This document shows, one piece after another, positions 1-6,253 of a stretch of 13,471 bases of DNA; positions within the stretch are counted from its first letter, which is position 1; each line of letters opens with the position of its first letter. Origin of the DNA: an uncultured Clostridia bacterium (GTDB lineage Bacteria; Bacillota; Clostridia; Oscillospirales; Oscillospiraceae). A program made the translations under genes and the position numbers. The stretch covers positions 1 to 13,471 of the forward strand of contig CALBGG010000002.1 in NCBI GenBank assembly GCA_937893605.1. Direction: 5' to 3'. Below the pieces are notes generated by a model that had not been told where the DNA came from, did not search any database, and was given only the letters and a program-made list of their open reading frames with translations.

Positions 1-1
1 G

Positions 2-127
2 ACTGAGCTTACCGCGTATCAGGCGTCAAGGCGCGGCGGCGTGCTGTACACAAGGGTAGAGGGCGACCGCGTCATTCTCGCCGGTAAGGCCGCGCTGTTC
101 AGCGAGGCGGAGATCTATATAGACTAA
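2..127 (+). CDS. PhzF-family isomerase, C-terminal end only
   Basis: This is the 3' end of a gene that starts before the window: 41 codons in frame and a TAA stop at 125-127. The visible tail reads YQASRRGGVLYTRVEGDRV, then LAGKAALFSEAEIYID. The order 'Q-(A/G)-S-x-R-G-G', a short strand, 'GDRV' and 'GKA.L.S...I' matches the end of the PhzF (phenazine biosynthesis-like) fold, a cytosolic family related to diaminopimelate epimerase. Members are isomerases, mostly of unknown substrate, and phenazine production is not implied. The catalytic residues lie outside the window, so activity cannot be judged. The gene converges on the small regulator gene at 243-443, and both stop at the shared hairpin at 216-244. 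The call rests on 41 residues of recognisable pattern. Confidence 0.72.
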   Translation, partial: TELTAYQASRRGGVLYTRVEGDRVILAGKAALFSEAEIYID

Positions 128-140
128 GCAGACAGGCCGG

Positions 141-195
141 CTTACGGTTTGCTCCGCAGTCTCGACACCGGGCTGACGCAATAAACGTATCGGTA
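141..195 (+). repeat. Decayed copy of a dispersed intergenic repeat
   Basis: These 55 bases match the reverse complement of 7906-7960 at 46 of 55 positions without gaps, by hand alignment. The longest identical block is accgggctgacgcaa. The segment lies in untranslated DNA just after the PhzF gene. The other copy lies just after the M18 aminopeptidase gene, in the same orientation relative to its upstream gene. Only one half of the larger dyad element at 7890-8061 is present here. The surrounding 128-215 holds no credible gene. Confidence 0.7.
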
Positions 196-215
196 AAATC
201 TTGAATCGCAACTAA

Positions 216-244
216 AAAACCGGAAGGCAGTGCCTTCCGGTTTT
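216..244. terminator. Bidirectional Rho-independent terminator
   Basis: Arms aaaaccggaaggca (216-229) and tgccttccggtttt (231-244) are perfect complements around one central base; in RNA a few inner pairs would open to make a loop. A T-run follows the stem in both directions, TTTT on the plus strand and six Ts on the minus strand. It serves the PhzF gene ending at 127 and the regulator gene, whose TAA stop (243-245) overlaps the stem. Confidence 0.88.
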
Positions 245-443
245 AGCTTTCTCTGTATTCCGCGATGTCATTCAAGCTGCAATTTAATATCCTGCACAGC
301 TGATCGAGGGTGTAGGTGCTTACATTCTCGTTTTTTCGTAGCCGGTCGAGCTGCCCTGTGCTTATTTTGTGCTCCTTAATGAGCTTATACTGCGACACGC
401 CCTTTTCCTTCATCGTCGTCCACAAGCGGTCAAATACTATCAT
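243..443 (-). CDS. Small Cro/C1-type (XRE) helix-turn-helix regulator
   Basis: A 66-residue DNA-binding protein consisting of little more than one helix-turn-helix domain. The sequence 'VSQYKLIKEHKISTGQLDRL' (residues 16-35) gives helices 2 and 3 of a Cro/C1 fold. 'RKNENVSTYTLDQLCRILNC' followed by 'SLNDIAEY' is the usual continuation in the short XRE regulators of Clostridia. I chose the ATG at 441-443 because GAGGTG lies six bases before it; a GTG three codons upstream (450-452) overlaps that ribosome binding site. It is divergent from the 65-residue gene and lipoprotein at 566-1194. Its promoter (473-501) shares its -35 region with theirs, so autoregulation and control of that pair are likely but inferred. 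It has no ligand or multimerisation domain, so any signal it senses is unknown. Confidence 0.87.
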   Translation of the reverse strand: MIVFDRLWTTMKEKGVSQYKLIKEHKISTGQLDRLRKNENVSTYTLDQLCRILNCSLNDIAEYRES

Positions 444-481
444 GGCATTCACCTCATTAAGTTTATGCCATGATAGTATTT
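432..481. promoter_or_regulatory. 17-bp perfect inverted repeat, candidate operator
   Basis: Arms aaatactatcatggcat (432-448) and atgccatgatagtattt (465-481) are exact reverse complements, separated by 16 bases. The left arm covers the first codons of the XRE gene. The right arm covers the -10 box (473-478) of its promoter. The predicted transcript starts near 466, so the right arm is largely untranscribed and the dyad should act as DNA. A repressor bound to both arms would close the XRE promoter. Binding itself is inferred. Confidence 0.6.
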
Positions 482-501
482 TATTGCTTAGATATTGACA
501 A
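473..501 (-). promoter_or_regulatory. Promoter of the XRE regulator gene
   Basis: On the minus strand, TTGTCA (complement of 496-501) and TACTAT (complement of 473-478) are separated by exactly 17 bases. The -35 matches five of six consensus bases and the -10 four of six. The leader to the ATG at 443 would be about 24 bases and includes the GAGGTG ribosome binding site. Its -35 box overlaps the opposing promoter's -35 box by five bases, so polymerase cannot bind both at once. Confidence 0.6.
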
Positions 502-523
502 TTGCCCGTATACGGGCTATACT
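495..523 (+). promoter_or_regulatory. Strong sigma-A-type promoter of the small-protein/lipoprotein operon
   Basis: TTGACA (495-500, perfect consensus) and TATACT (518-523, five of six) are 17 bases apart. The first well-placed start codon downstream is at 566, giving a leader of about 35 bases with AAGGAGGG at 553-560. This is the best promoter in the window, which fits a gene pair that is on unless repressed. Confidence 0.8.
504..517. promoter_or_regulatory. 14-bp palindromic operator in the promoter spacer
   Basis: gcccgtatacgggc is a perfect palindrome filling most of the spacer between the -35 and -10 boxes of the plus-strand promoter. A dimeric helix-turn-helix repressor here would block polymerase. 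The adjacent 66-residue XRE protein is the obvious candidate; no binding data can be read from sequence. Confidence 0.65.
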
Positions 524-565
524 GTTTTCAGGTTTTTTCCGAAATTTCTTTTAAGGAGGGAGCGA

Positions 566-763
566 ATGAAATATTTCCTGAATACAGGCACCGGAAAGCT
601 TCATATCGAGGGCTTTTGCTGTCACGCAAAGCAAAAACCGTTTAACGGCATGGAATTTGAGACCGAGGATGAAGCACGGCGCTATGCCGGAGATAACCTG
701 ACCTGGTGCAGAATTTGCGAAAGAAAAAAAGAACAAATATTGAAGGAGAACGAAAAGGTATGA
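566..763 (+). CDS. Small Cys/His protein, probable zinc-binding (function unknown)
   Basis: A 65-residue protein of unknown role. The sequence opens 'MKYFLNTGTGKLHIEG', has Cys18, Cys19 and His20, and ends its folded part with 'WCRICERKK' (Cys48, Cys51). The order 'Y-x-LNT-x-x-x-x-H-x-x-x-C ... C-x-x-C' resembles the small metal-binding module found at the C-terminus of some Gram-positive secreted nucleases and surface proteins, here standing alone without a signal peptide. Zinc binding by His13, Cys18/19, Cys48 and Cys51 is an inference. The ATG at 566 is preceded by AAGGAGGG. An in-frame ATG at 470 lies upstream of the promoter and is rejected. The TGA stop overlaps the lipoprotein ATG (ATGA, 760-763), so the two are translationally coupled and probably act together. 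Confidence 0.8.
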   Translation: MKYFLNTGTGKLHIEGFCCHAKQKPFNGMEFETEDEARRYAGDNLTWCRICERKKEQILKENEKV

Positions 764-1194
764 AGCTGAAAAGAATAGTCGCCGCAGTGCTGGCGATCAT
801 CATGCTGCTCGCGCTTGCGGCATGCGGAGAAGAAAAAGAGGAAGAACAAGATGAAAGCTCGAGCAATGGCGAATTCACTTCCAGCGAAGCGGTTCAAATA
901 GCAAAAGAATATATCGCCGATGGATTGGGTGGATATGATTTGCTCAACAGAGTCACAGGTAGGAACGATACTGCAAATATTTCTGTCCCCAATATCGGCA
1001 GCGCTTCCTATACAGGCAATTATGTTAATGATTTTAATGACAGAGAATACTACATAGTTGAAGTTAAAGGCACTTTTAACGGATATGATGATTATGGGCA
1101 GTTTACCGAGAGATATAAATTCACAATTAACGTAAAAGTTGATCGCAATGACCGTTCACCTTCATCGGGGGATATCATTATAGAACGAGCATAA
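760..1194 (+). CDS. Predicted lipoprotein of unknown function
   Basis: A 144-residue exported lipoprotein. The N-terminus 'MKLKR' plus a hydrophobic stretch (residues 6-21) ends in the lipobox LAAC, with Cys22 as the lipidated residue. An acidic, Ser-rich tether follows (EEKEEEQDESSS). The mature part (about residues 37-144) begins 'SSEAVQIAKEYIADGL' and is rich in Tyr, Asp and Asn with alternating strand-like segments such as 'EYYIVEVKGTFNGYDDYG' and 'RYKFTINVKV', suggesting a small beta-rich domain on the outer membrane face. I do not recognise a family. The start at 760 is set by the ATGA overlap with the upstream gene and by AAGGAG at 743-748. The gene ends six bases before the hairpin at 1201. 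Confidence 0.85.
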   Translation: MKLKRIVAAVLAIIMLLALAACGEEKEEEQDESSSNGEFTSSEAVQIAKEYIADGLGGYDLLNRVTGRNDTANISVPNIGSASYTGNYVNDFNDREYYIVEVKGTFNGYDDYGQFTERYKFTINVKVDRNDRSPSSGDIIIERA

Positions 1195-1200
1195 TAAAAC

Positions 1201-1227
1201 AGGAGCTCCGAATATTTCGGAGCTCCT
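1201..1227. repeat. 27-bp hairpin repeat, copy 1 (terminator remnant)
   Basis: Arms aggagctccgaa (1201-1212) and ttcggagctcct (1216-1227) are perfect complements around TAT. An identical copy in the same orientation sits at 1438-1464. Read leftward on the minus strand, this stem is followed by GTTTTATTAT, as in a Rho-independent terminator. Read rightward on the plus strand, no T-run follows, because the insert at 1228-1437 intervenes. Confidence 0.8.
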
Positions 1228-1437
1228 CAGCTTGTCAAAAAAGTTCAAAATGAGCTTTTTTGACCGCGCCAATGCCGCCAGCCATTTTGAAACTCTTCAA
1301 AATGGCGCTTCGCAAAAAGCCTTGAAAAACAAGGCTTTTTATGTGGCGGCAGATCAAATTCGAGGCGGGTCTTGCCCCCTCGAGCTCCCCCGCTGCTCTG
1401 TTGTTTAGCTCAGCAGCATAGGTTTTTTGACAGTCTG
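1228..1437. repeat. 210-bp folded intergenic insert with short terminal inverted repeats
   Basis: Its ends, cagcttgtcaaaaaa (1228-1242) and ttttttgacagtctg (1423-1437), are inverted repeats with 13 of 15 matches. It is flanked on both sides by the same 27-bp hairpin sequence. Inside are gtcaaaaaag (1234-1243) paired with cttttttgac (1255-1264), and a three-stem arrangement: gccgcca (1274-1280) with tggcggc (1344-1350) enclosing two perfect 11-bp hairpins (1281-1306 and 1314-1340). The second hairpin ends in five Ts and could terminate plus-strand transcripts. No coding frame is credible. It looks like a non-autonomous MITE-type element, but no transposase or known family was recognised. Confidence 0.5.
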
Positions 1438-1464
1438 AGGAGCTCCGAATATTTCGGAGCTCCT
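1438..1464. repeat. 27-bp hairpin repeat, copy 2 (terminator remnant)
   Basis: Identical base for base and in orientation to 1201-1227. It begins two bases beyond the rqcH stop codon (1467-1469 on the minus strand). Read rightward on the plus strand it is followed by TATTATTT, resembling a terminator. On the minus strand, downstream of rqcH, it is followed by CAGACTGTC with no T-run. Confidence 0.8.
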
Positions 1465-1466
1465 TA

Positions 1467-3188
1467 TTATTTCACCCTCACTTTTTCGGCCAGGGCCTCG
1501 TCCGCGGAGACGGAGAGGGTAGCGTAGTCTGTGTATATGACCTTGCCGGGAAGCGAGCCGGAGGGCTTGCGGACATTGCGCACCATGGTGTAGTCGACCT
1601 GCGTTTTGCCGCCGTCGCGCGCCTGGGAGTAGTAAACGGCAAGCTGCGCTGCCTCCTCGATCGTTTTCTCAGTCGGCGTAGCGCCGTCGCAGGATATGAT
1701 GACGTGGCTGCCGTGGACGGTCTTTGTGTGAAGCCAGATATCGGTGCGGCGGGCGGTTTTTGTGGTCAGCTCGTCGTTTTGCGCGTTGCTGCGGCCGACG
1801 AGTATTTCAAAGCCGTCGGAGGAGACAAAGCGCATGGGACCCTGCTTTTTATGCCTGCGCTCCTTTGCGCCGCGCTGCTTTTTTATATAGCCCGTGCCGA
1901 TGAGCTCGGCTTTAATCTCGGCGAGATCGTCCTCTGTCTCGGCGCGCTCTGTTTCATCAAGCACACTGTTTAAATACTCAAGCTGCCTCTCGCCCTCGGC
2001 AATGAGCGCGGTGAGGTGCTGCTCTGCGGTCTTGAGCTTGTTATATTCCTTGAACATGGCCGCTGCGTTATTCTGCGGCGTTTTCAGGGGGTCGAGCCTT
2101 ATCGTGCGTTGCGGGCAATCGGGCTCGTAATAGTCCTCGACGGTCACGGAGCTGTCACCCTTATGCACTCGGTATAGGTTTGCGGTCAGAAGCTCCGCGT
2201 TGCGGCGTATCTCGTCGCGCTCGGAGCATTTTTGCAGCTCCTGCCGCTGGAGGCCGAGCTTTCGCGCAATGCGGTCGCGCGCGGTTTTGACGTGGTGACT
2301 AAGCTCCCTTGAACGTCTGCGGCGGCGCTCGAGCGTATCGCGCTTGGAGTAATACGCATCCAGAAGCTCGGAAAAGCTTTCAAATTCGCGCACATCGTAC
2401 ACCCCGGCGTACTGCCGAAGCTGCATGAAGGAAAACTCCTTCGGCTTTCCGTCCTCTGTAAACAGCACGGGCGTGAGCTCCCCTGCCCTTACGCTGTCGA
2501 GAAACGCGCCTATCACCTCGGGCAGGAGCGCGGCGTTATCCCCGCTGCGGCAGGCAAGCTCACGGCAGATAAGCGGCGAGAGTCCGGAAAAGCAGTCCAT
2601 AATACGCTTATCCGCACTTTTGCCAGCATCGGATGCGCTGAGCGCCTGCGCTATCTCCTCCTGCGAAAGGTCAAAAACGAGCGGCTTTCGCTGCTTGGGC
2701 GGAAGCCGGTAGATCATGCCGGGCAGCATTCTGCGCTCGGCGTCGCCGCCGTAATCCATGCGCCGCAGGCAGTCGATGATCCTGCCGTCCGAGCCTATGA
2801 GCACAAGGTTCGAGCTTCTGCCCATCAGCTCCACGGCCAGGCGCAGATCGACCTTGTCGCCGAGCTCGCTGCGAGATGTTATGTTAACTATGGCAAGGCG
2901 CTCCCAGTCCGGCTGCTCTATTGCCTCGATCCTGCCGCCGGTTAGGTATTTCCTAAGCAGCATACAGAACATCGGAGGCTCGGCGGGGTTTTCAAAGCTC
3001 AGGCGCGTCTGCTGAAGCCTTCCGCTGCCCGCGCCGGCGTCGATGAGAAGGCGCAGGCTCTCGCCCCCGCGCACGGACAGCACGATCTTATCGCGTTCGG
3101 GCTGCTGCACCTTATCTATCCTCGCGCCGATTATCTTCGGGCGAAGCTCGGCTATTATTCCCGATAAAAGTATTGCGTCAAGCGCCAT
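1467..3188 (-). CDS. rqcH: RqcH / NFACT-family ribosome quality-control protein
   Basis: A 573-residue NFACT protein, long called fibronectin-binding protein FbpA. The bacterial homologue RqcH binds stalled 50S subunits carrying peptidyl-tRNA and adds C-terminal alanine tails that mark the peptide for degradation. The NFACT-N start 'MALDAILLSGIIAEL' and 'MFCMLLRKYLTGG' (73-85) are typical. 'DWER' (94-97) sits where the family has the acidic-Arg pair implicated in tRNA contact. A charged coiled-coil region (about 280-430) precedes the NFACT-R (DUF814) domain with 'GFEILVGRSNAQND' (from about 455). All domains and the usual length are present. The ATG at 3188 follows GGAGGG by six bases and overlaps the end of mrnC by 11 bases, so translation is coupled. 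Fibronectin binding is a historical label and is not suggested here. Confidence 0.95.
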   Translation of the reverse strand: MALDAILLSGIIAELRPKIIGARIDKVQQPERDKIVLSVRGGESLRLLIDAGAGSGRLQQTRLSFENPAEPPMFCMLLRKYLTGGRIEAIEQPDWERLAIVNITSRSELGDKVDLRLAVELMGRSSNLVLIGSDGRIIDCLRRMDYGGDAERRMLPGMIYRLPPKQRKPLVFDLSQEEIAQALSASDAGKSADKRIMDCFSGLSPLICRELACRSGDNAALLPEVIGAFLDSVRAGELTPVLFTEDGKPKEFSFMQLRQYAGVYDVREFESFSELLDAYYSKRDTLERRRRRSRELSHHVKTARDRIARKLGLQRQELQKCSERDEIRRNAELLTANLYRVHKGDSSVTVEDYYEPDCPQRTIRLDPLKTPQNNAAAMFKEYNKLKTAEQHLTALIAEGERQLEYLNSVLDETERAETEDDLAEIKAELIGTGYIKKQRGAKERRHKKQGPMRFVSSDGFEILVGRSNAQNDELTTKTARRTDIWLHTKTVHGSHVIISCDGATPTEKTIEEAAQLAVYYSQARDGGKTQVDYTMVRNVRKPSGSLPGKVIYTDYATLSVSADEALAEKVRVK

Positions 3189-3591
3189 GATTTCCCTCCA
3201 CGCACACTGCGTACAGCTCGTTTATGCGCTGCGTTTTTCCTTGAAGATACAGCCATCCGAACAGTGCCTCGAGCCCCGTTGCCGCGTGGTACTGCGCGAT
3301 GTCTGCCTTGTGCGGCACGGAGTTGACTTTGGCGTTTCGCCCGCGCTTATAGATATATTTTTCGTCGTCGTTCAGAAGCGGCAAAATGCGCTCGGCAGCC
3401 TCGGCCTGAGCCGGAGCGTTGACGATGGCAACGGTCTTTTTGTGAAGCTCGGTGACCTTCTTATTCCCGTCTGCGCACAGCATGGTGCGCGTTAAAAGCT
3501 CATATACTCCGTCGCCTATATGCGCAAGGCCGAGCATGCTTATGCTGTTTATATCGCCCACTTCCATCTGCGGGCAGAAATAATCCTTCAT
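3178..3591 (-). CDS. mrnC: Mini-ribonuclease III
   Basis: A 137-residue RNase III-like protein lacking the double-stranded RNA-binding domain. In Bacillus, MrnC matures the ends of 23S rRNA in the cytosol. The signature 'LAHIGDGVYELLTR' carries the catalytic Asp (D27) of the RNase III fold. The second acidic site is the Glu in 'ATGLEALFGWLYL' near the C-terminus. 'KRGRNAKVNSVPHKADIAQY' is a family-specific stretch. The ATG at 3589-3591 is chosen because AGGTGA lies five bases before it; a TTG seven codons upstream has no such site. The gene follows ftsK after a hairpin (3611-3643) and overlaps rqcH by 11 bases. Pairing an rRNA-processing enzyme with a 50S rescue factor is functionally sensible but not proof of cooperation. 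Confidence 0.93.
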   Translation of the reverse strand: MKDYFCPQMEVGDINSISMLGLAHIGDGVYELLTRTMLCADGNKKVTELHKKTVAIVNAPAQAEAAERILPLLNDDEKYIYKRGRNAKVNSVPHKADIAQYHAATGLEALFGWLYLQGKTQRINELYAVCVEGNHGA

Positions 3592-3610
3592 TGTATCACC
3601 TGTGTAAATC

Positions 3611-3643
3611 AAAACAAGGCGGTTATATTATGTTAACCGCCTT
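3611..3643 (-). terminator. Terminator-like hairpin between ftsK and mrnC
   Basis: Perfect 10-bp arms aaggcggtta (3616-3625) and taaccgcctt (3634-3643) with an 8-base loop. On the minus strand the stem is followed by GTTTTGATTT. It lies seven bases beyond the ftsK stop. No clear promoter lies between it and mrnC, so mrnC-rqcH transcription may depend on read-through, or the hairpin may trim message levels. Confidence 0.7.
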
Positions 3644-3649
3644 AGTCTT

Positions 3650-6232
3650 TTATATATCGTCTGTCTCGTCGGCAAACTCGGTCTGAATTTGCAGTATTTC
3701 CGTGGGCGCCGTGCCCTGAGTCGTCTGCATTTCGAGCCACTGATCGCGCGTTATGAGTATCTGACGCGGTTTTGAACCCTCAAATGGGCCGATGATGCCC
3801 ATCTCCTCCATCTGATCGACTATGCGCGCAGCGCGGGAGTAGCCGAGCTTCAGACGGCGCTGGAGCATGGAGACCGAGGCCTGCTTGGTATCAAAAATAA
3901 CGTCGACCGCCTGCGGCAGAAGCTCGTCGTATTCGGGCTTTCCGACAGGCTCGTCATCCTCATTGCGTCCCTTGCCGTTTGCGCCCTTATCCTCGGCAGC
4001 CTTCTCGATCTGCGCCATTACGTCCTCGCTGTACTGCGCGGTGGACTGACGCTTAATAAACTGCACGATCTGGTCGCGCTCCTCGTCGCTGACGAATGCG
4101 CCCTGAACGCGCAGGGGCTTGCCGCAGCCGATGGGAGCATAGAGCATATCGCCCATGCCGATGAGCTTTTCAGCGCCCGCATTATCAAGGATGATGCGGC
4201 TTTCAAGTGCGGATGAGACCGCAAACGCTATGCGGCTCGGGATATTGGCCTTCATAAGGCCGGTTATGACGTCGGCAGACGGGCGCTGCGTTGCTATGAC
4301 AAGGTGCATACCCGCAGCACGTCCCATCTGCGCCACGCGGCAGATGCTCTCCTCAACATCCTTGGACGCTACGAGCATAAGGTCTGCCAGCTCGTCGATA
4401 ACAACGACTATGCTCGGCATCTTCGGCTGGCCGTTTTCGAGCAGATGCTCGTTATACGCTTCGAGGCTCCTGACTCCAAGCTCGGAGAAAAGCCTGTAGC
4501 GCTTGAGCATTTCCGTTACCGCCCACTGGAGCGCGCCGGCCGCCTTCTTAGGGTCGGTTACAACGGGGATGTACAGATGCGGAATGCCGTTATAAACGCC
4601 GAGCTCAACCATTTTGGGGTCGATCATGATGAGCTTGACCTCGTCTGGATCCGCTTTATATAAAAGGCTTATGATGAGCGAGTTCATGCACACAGACTTA
4701 CCGGAGCCTGTAGTGCCCGCGATCAGCAGGTGCGGAAGCTTTGAGATATTGCCGACAACAGCCTGTCCGGCAATGTCCTTGCCGATGGCAAAGCTGAGCT
4801 TTGACTTGGATGAGGCAAAGCGCGGCGAATCTATTATATCGCGCAGGTAAACCGTGCTTATTATCTTATTGGGCACCTCGATGCCGACTGTTGATATCTT
4901 ATCGGGAATAGGCGCTATGCGGACGCTGACAACGCCGAGGGCAAGAGCTATATCGCCCGCAAGGTTTGTCAGTCTGCTGAGCTTAACGCCCTGATCGAGC
5001 TCAAGGTCGTATCGTGTAACCGTAGGGCCGCGGGTGGTATCAACTATTCTCGCCGATACGCCGAAGCTCTTTATGGTGCTCTCGAGACGCTCGCGGTTCG
5101 TGCGAAGTTCGTCTGCCGAATTATCGGATACAGTATGCCCCTTTTTGAGCAGGAATATCGGGGGCTTTTCGTATTCACCCTCGCTCGTTGCCGATTCTAT
5201 AGCAGTTCGTATGGCCTCTGTTTCCGCTGCGACCTCGGCGGCGGTAGCCTTCTTAGGAGGATCGGACACAGCGCCTGCTTTGACTTTTCCGTCGCCCGTG
5301 AGCTTGACTGCAGAAACGCCCGTCATCGCCTCAACCTCCTCGATGGTCATTGGCTCGACCTCGATATTGTCGGGAGCAAGGGGCTTTTCCTTTTCGGCCC
5401 TTTTCCCGAAAAGTCCGCCTTCCTTTTTGGGCGCAGGCTCGTCCCTGACGGTCGGCTCCTCGGATGCGGCCGATTTTTTCGTAAATGCCGGTTCATCGTC
5501 GAGCGGGATATCTATAGCACGGCGGCGCGCCTTTTTGACCTTCTCGACTTTCTCCTCCTCGGTCTCTGTCTCGGGTTCGGGAGCGGCTGCTGCCTTCACG
5601 GGATTTTTTTCGGTTTTTTCGGTCTTCTCACCGCTTCCGCGCAGGAACTCAAACAGCTTCCCCGGCGTTACGCTCACTGCCGACATGGCGAAGAATATAA
5701 ACGCCAGCAGAAGCAGTATCGCAGCGCCGTAAATACTGAATGCCTTTTCCAGAGCAAAGGCGATGAGCGTTCCCAAAACGCCGGCGCACAGCATGCCTTT
5801 GCCGCCTGCATAGAGCGTTGAGATCAGCTCGCCAACGCCGCTGAGGTTATCGACAACGACCTGCGACAGCAGGAGGTTCACGAGAGAGCCCGCCAAGAGC
5901 GGCAGCATAAGCGCCGCCGTAAGACGCCATGTGCAGGGACTGTCTCTTTTAAAGCCGAGGATAAAAGCTGCCAGCAGGAACACCGGGGCACATATCCAAA
6001 AGCCGTAGCCGAACAGCCCCTTCAAAAGCGAGCACAGCCAGCCGACGACGACGCCGTCATGCGCGAATATGCCGATAACGACGAGCACGGCGGCAAACAT
6101 GAAGCACACCGCGGCTATTATGCGCTGCGCGCTTTTATTCTCCGCAGGCTCGTTCTGCGGCTTTTTCGCCTGCGCGGAGCTCTGCTTTTTGCCGGAATTA
6201 TTGTTTTTTTTCTTTGTAGCGGTTTGAGCCAT
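3650..6232 (-). CDS. ftsK: FtsK/SpoIIIE-family DNA translocase
   Basis: An 860-residue membrane-anchored ATPase that pumps chromosomal DNA through the closing septum. After a Lys/Asn/Gln-rich N-terminus come about four or five membrane segments (between residues 37 and 190). A long Glu/Lys/Ala/Pro linker follows (about 200-365), then the alpha-beta motor. The motor has Walker A 'GTTGSGKSV' (Lys512) and Walker B 'VVVIDELADLM' (Asp613, Glu614). The C-terminal gamma domain (about 770-835), with 'LGYSRAARIVDQMEEMGIIG', is the winged helix that reads polar DNA signals. All parts are present. The ATG at 6232 is preferred; a TTG two codons upstream is closer to the AGGT of the ribosome binding site and cannot be excluded. 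The sequence does not separate an FtsK role from a sporulation-specific SpoIIIE role. It lies 21 bases after uppP. Confidence 0.96.
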   Translation of the reverse strand: MAQTATKKKNNNSGKKQSSAQAKKPQNEPAENKSAQRIIAAVCFMFAAVLVVIGIFAHDGVVVGWLCSLLKGLFGYGFWICAPVFLLAAFILGFKRDSPCTWRLTAALMLPLLAGSLVNLLLSQVVVDNLSGVGELISTLYAGGKGMLCAGVLGTLIAFALEKAFSIYGAAILLLLAFIFFAMSAVSVTPGKLFEFLRGSGEKTEKTEKNPVKAAAAPEPETETEEEKVEKVKKARRRAIDIPLDDEPAFTKKSAASEEPTVRDEPAPKKEGGLFGKRAEKEKPLAPDNIEVEPMTIEEVEAMTGVSAVKLTGDGKVKAGAVSDPPKKATAAEVAAETEAIRTAIESATSEGEYEKPPIFLLKKGHTVSDNSADELRTNRERLESTIKSFGVSARIVDTTRGPTVTRYDLELDQGVKLSRLTNLAGDIALALGVVSVRIAPIPDKISTVGIEVPNKIISTVYLRDIIDSPRFASSKSKLSFAIGKDIAGQAVVGNISKLPHLLIAGTTGSGKSVCMNSLIISLLYKADPDEVKLIMIDPKMVELGVYNGIPHLYIPVVTDPKKAAGALQWAVTEMLKRYRLFSELGVRSLEAYNEHLLENGQPKMPSIVVVIDELADLMLVASKDVEESICRVAQMGRAAGMHLVIATQRPSADVITGLMKANIPSRIAFAVSSALESRIILDNAGAEKLIGMGDMLYAPIGCGKPLRVQGAFVSDEERDQIVQFIKRQSTAQYSEDVMAQIEKAAEDKGANGKGRNEDDEPVGKPEYDELLPQAVDVIFDTKQASVSMLQRRLKLGYSRAARIVDQMEEMGIIGPFEGSKPRQILITRDQWLEMQTTQGTAPTEILQIQTEFADETDDI

Positions 6233-6253
6233 TATCAAGCTTACCTGCCTTTA

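Noticed and set aside
128..215. A small gene or tRNA between the PhzF and regulator genes
   Set aside because: No cloverleaf, no frame with a ribosome binding site, and the sequence is explained by the repeat copy and the terminator.
432..481. Invertible promoter segment between 17-bp inverted repeats
   Set aside because: The 16-base interval is too short for known inversion systems, and no recombinase gene is in the window. An operator is the better reading.
470..565. N-terminal extension of the small Cys/His protein from an ATG at 470
   Set aside because: It lies upstream of and across the promoter at 495-523, so it would not be in the transcript. The ATG at 566 has a near-perfect ribosome binding site.
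1201..1464. CRISPR-like repeat pair
   Set aside because: There are only two repeats, each a self-complementary hairpin, with a 210-base gap and no cas genes. This fits a duplicated terminator instead.
5034..5732. Plus-strand open frame of 232 codons
   Set aside because: It is antisense to the low-complexity linker and membrane region of ftsK, has Ser-rich composition with no domain, and has no ribosome binding site. It is a compositional shadow.
6233..6238. TTG start for ftsK, two codons upstream of the chosen ATG
   Set aside because: Spacing to the weak AGGT site is compatible, but ATG is the commoner codon and the two extra residues change nothing. It remains an open alternative.
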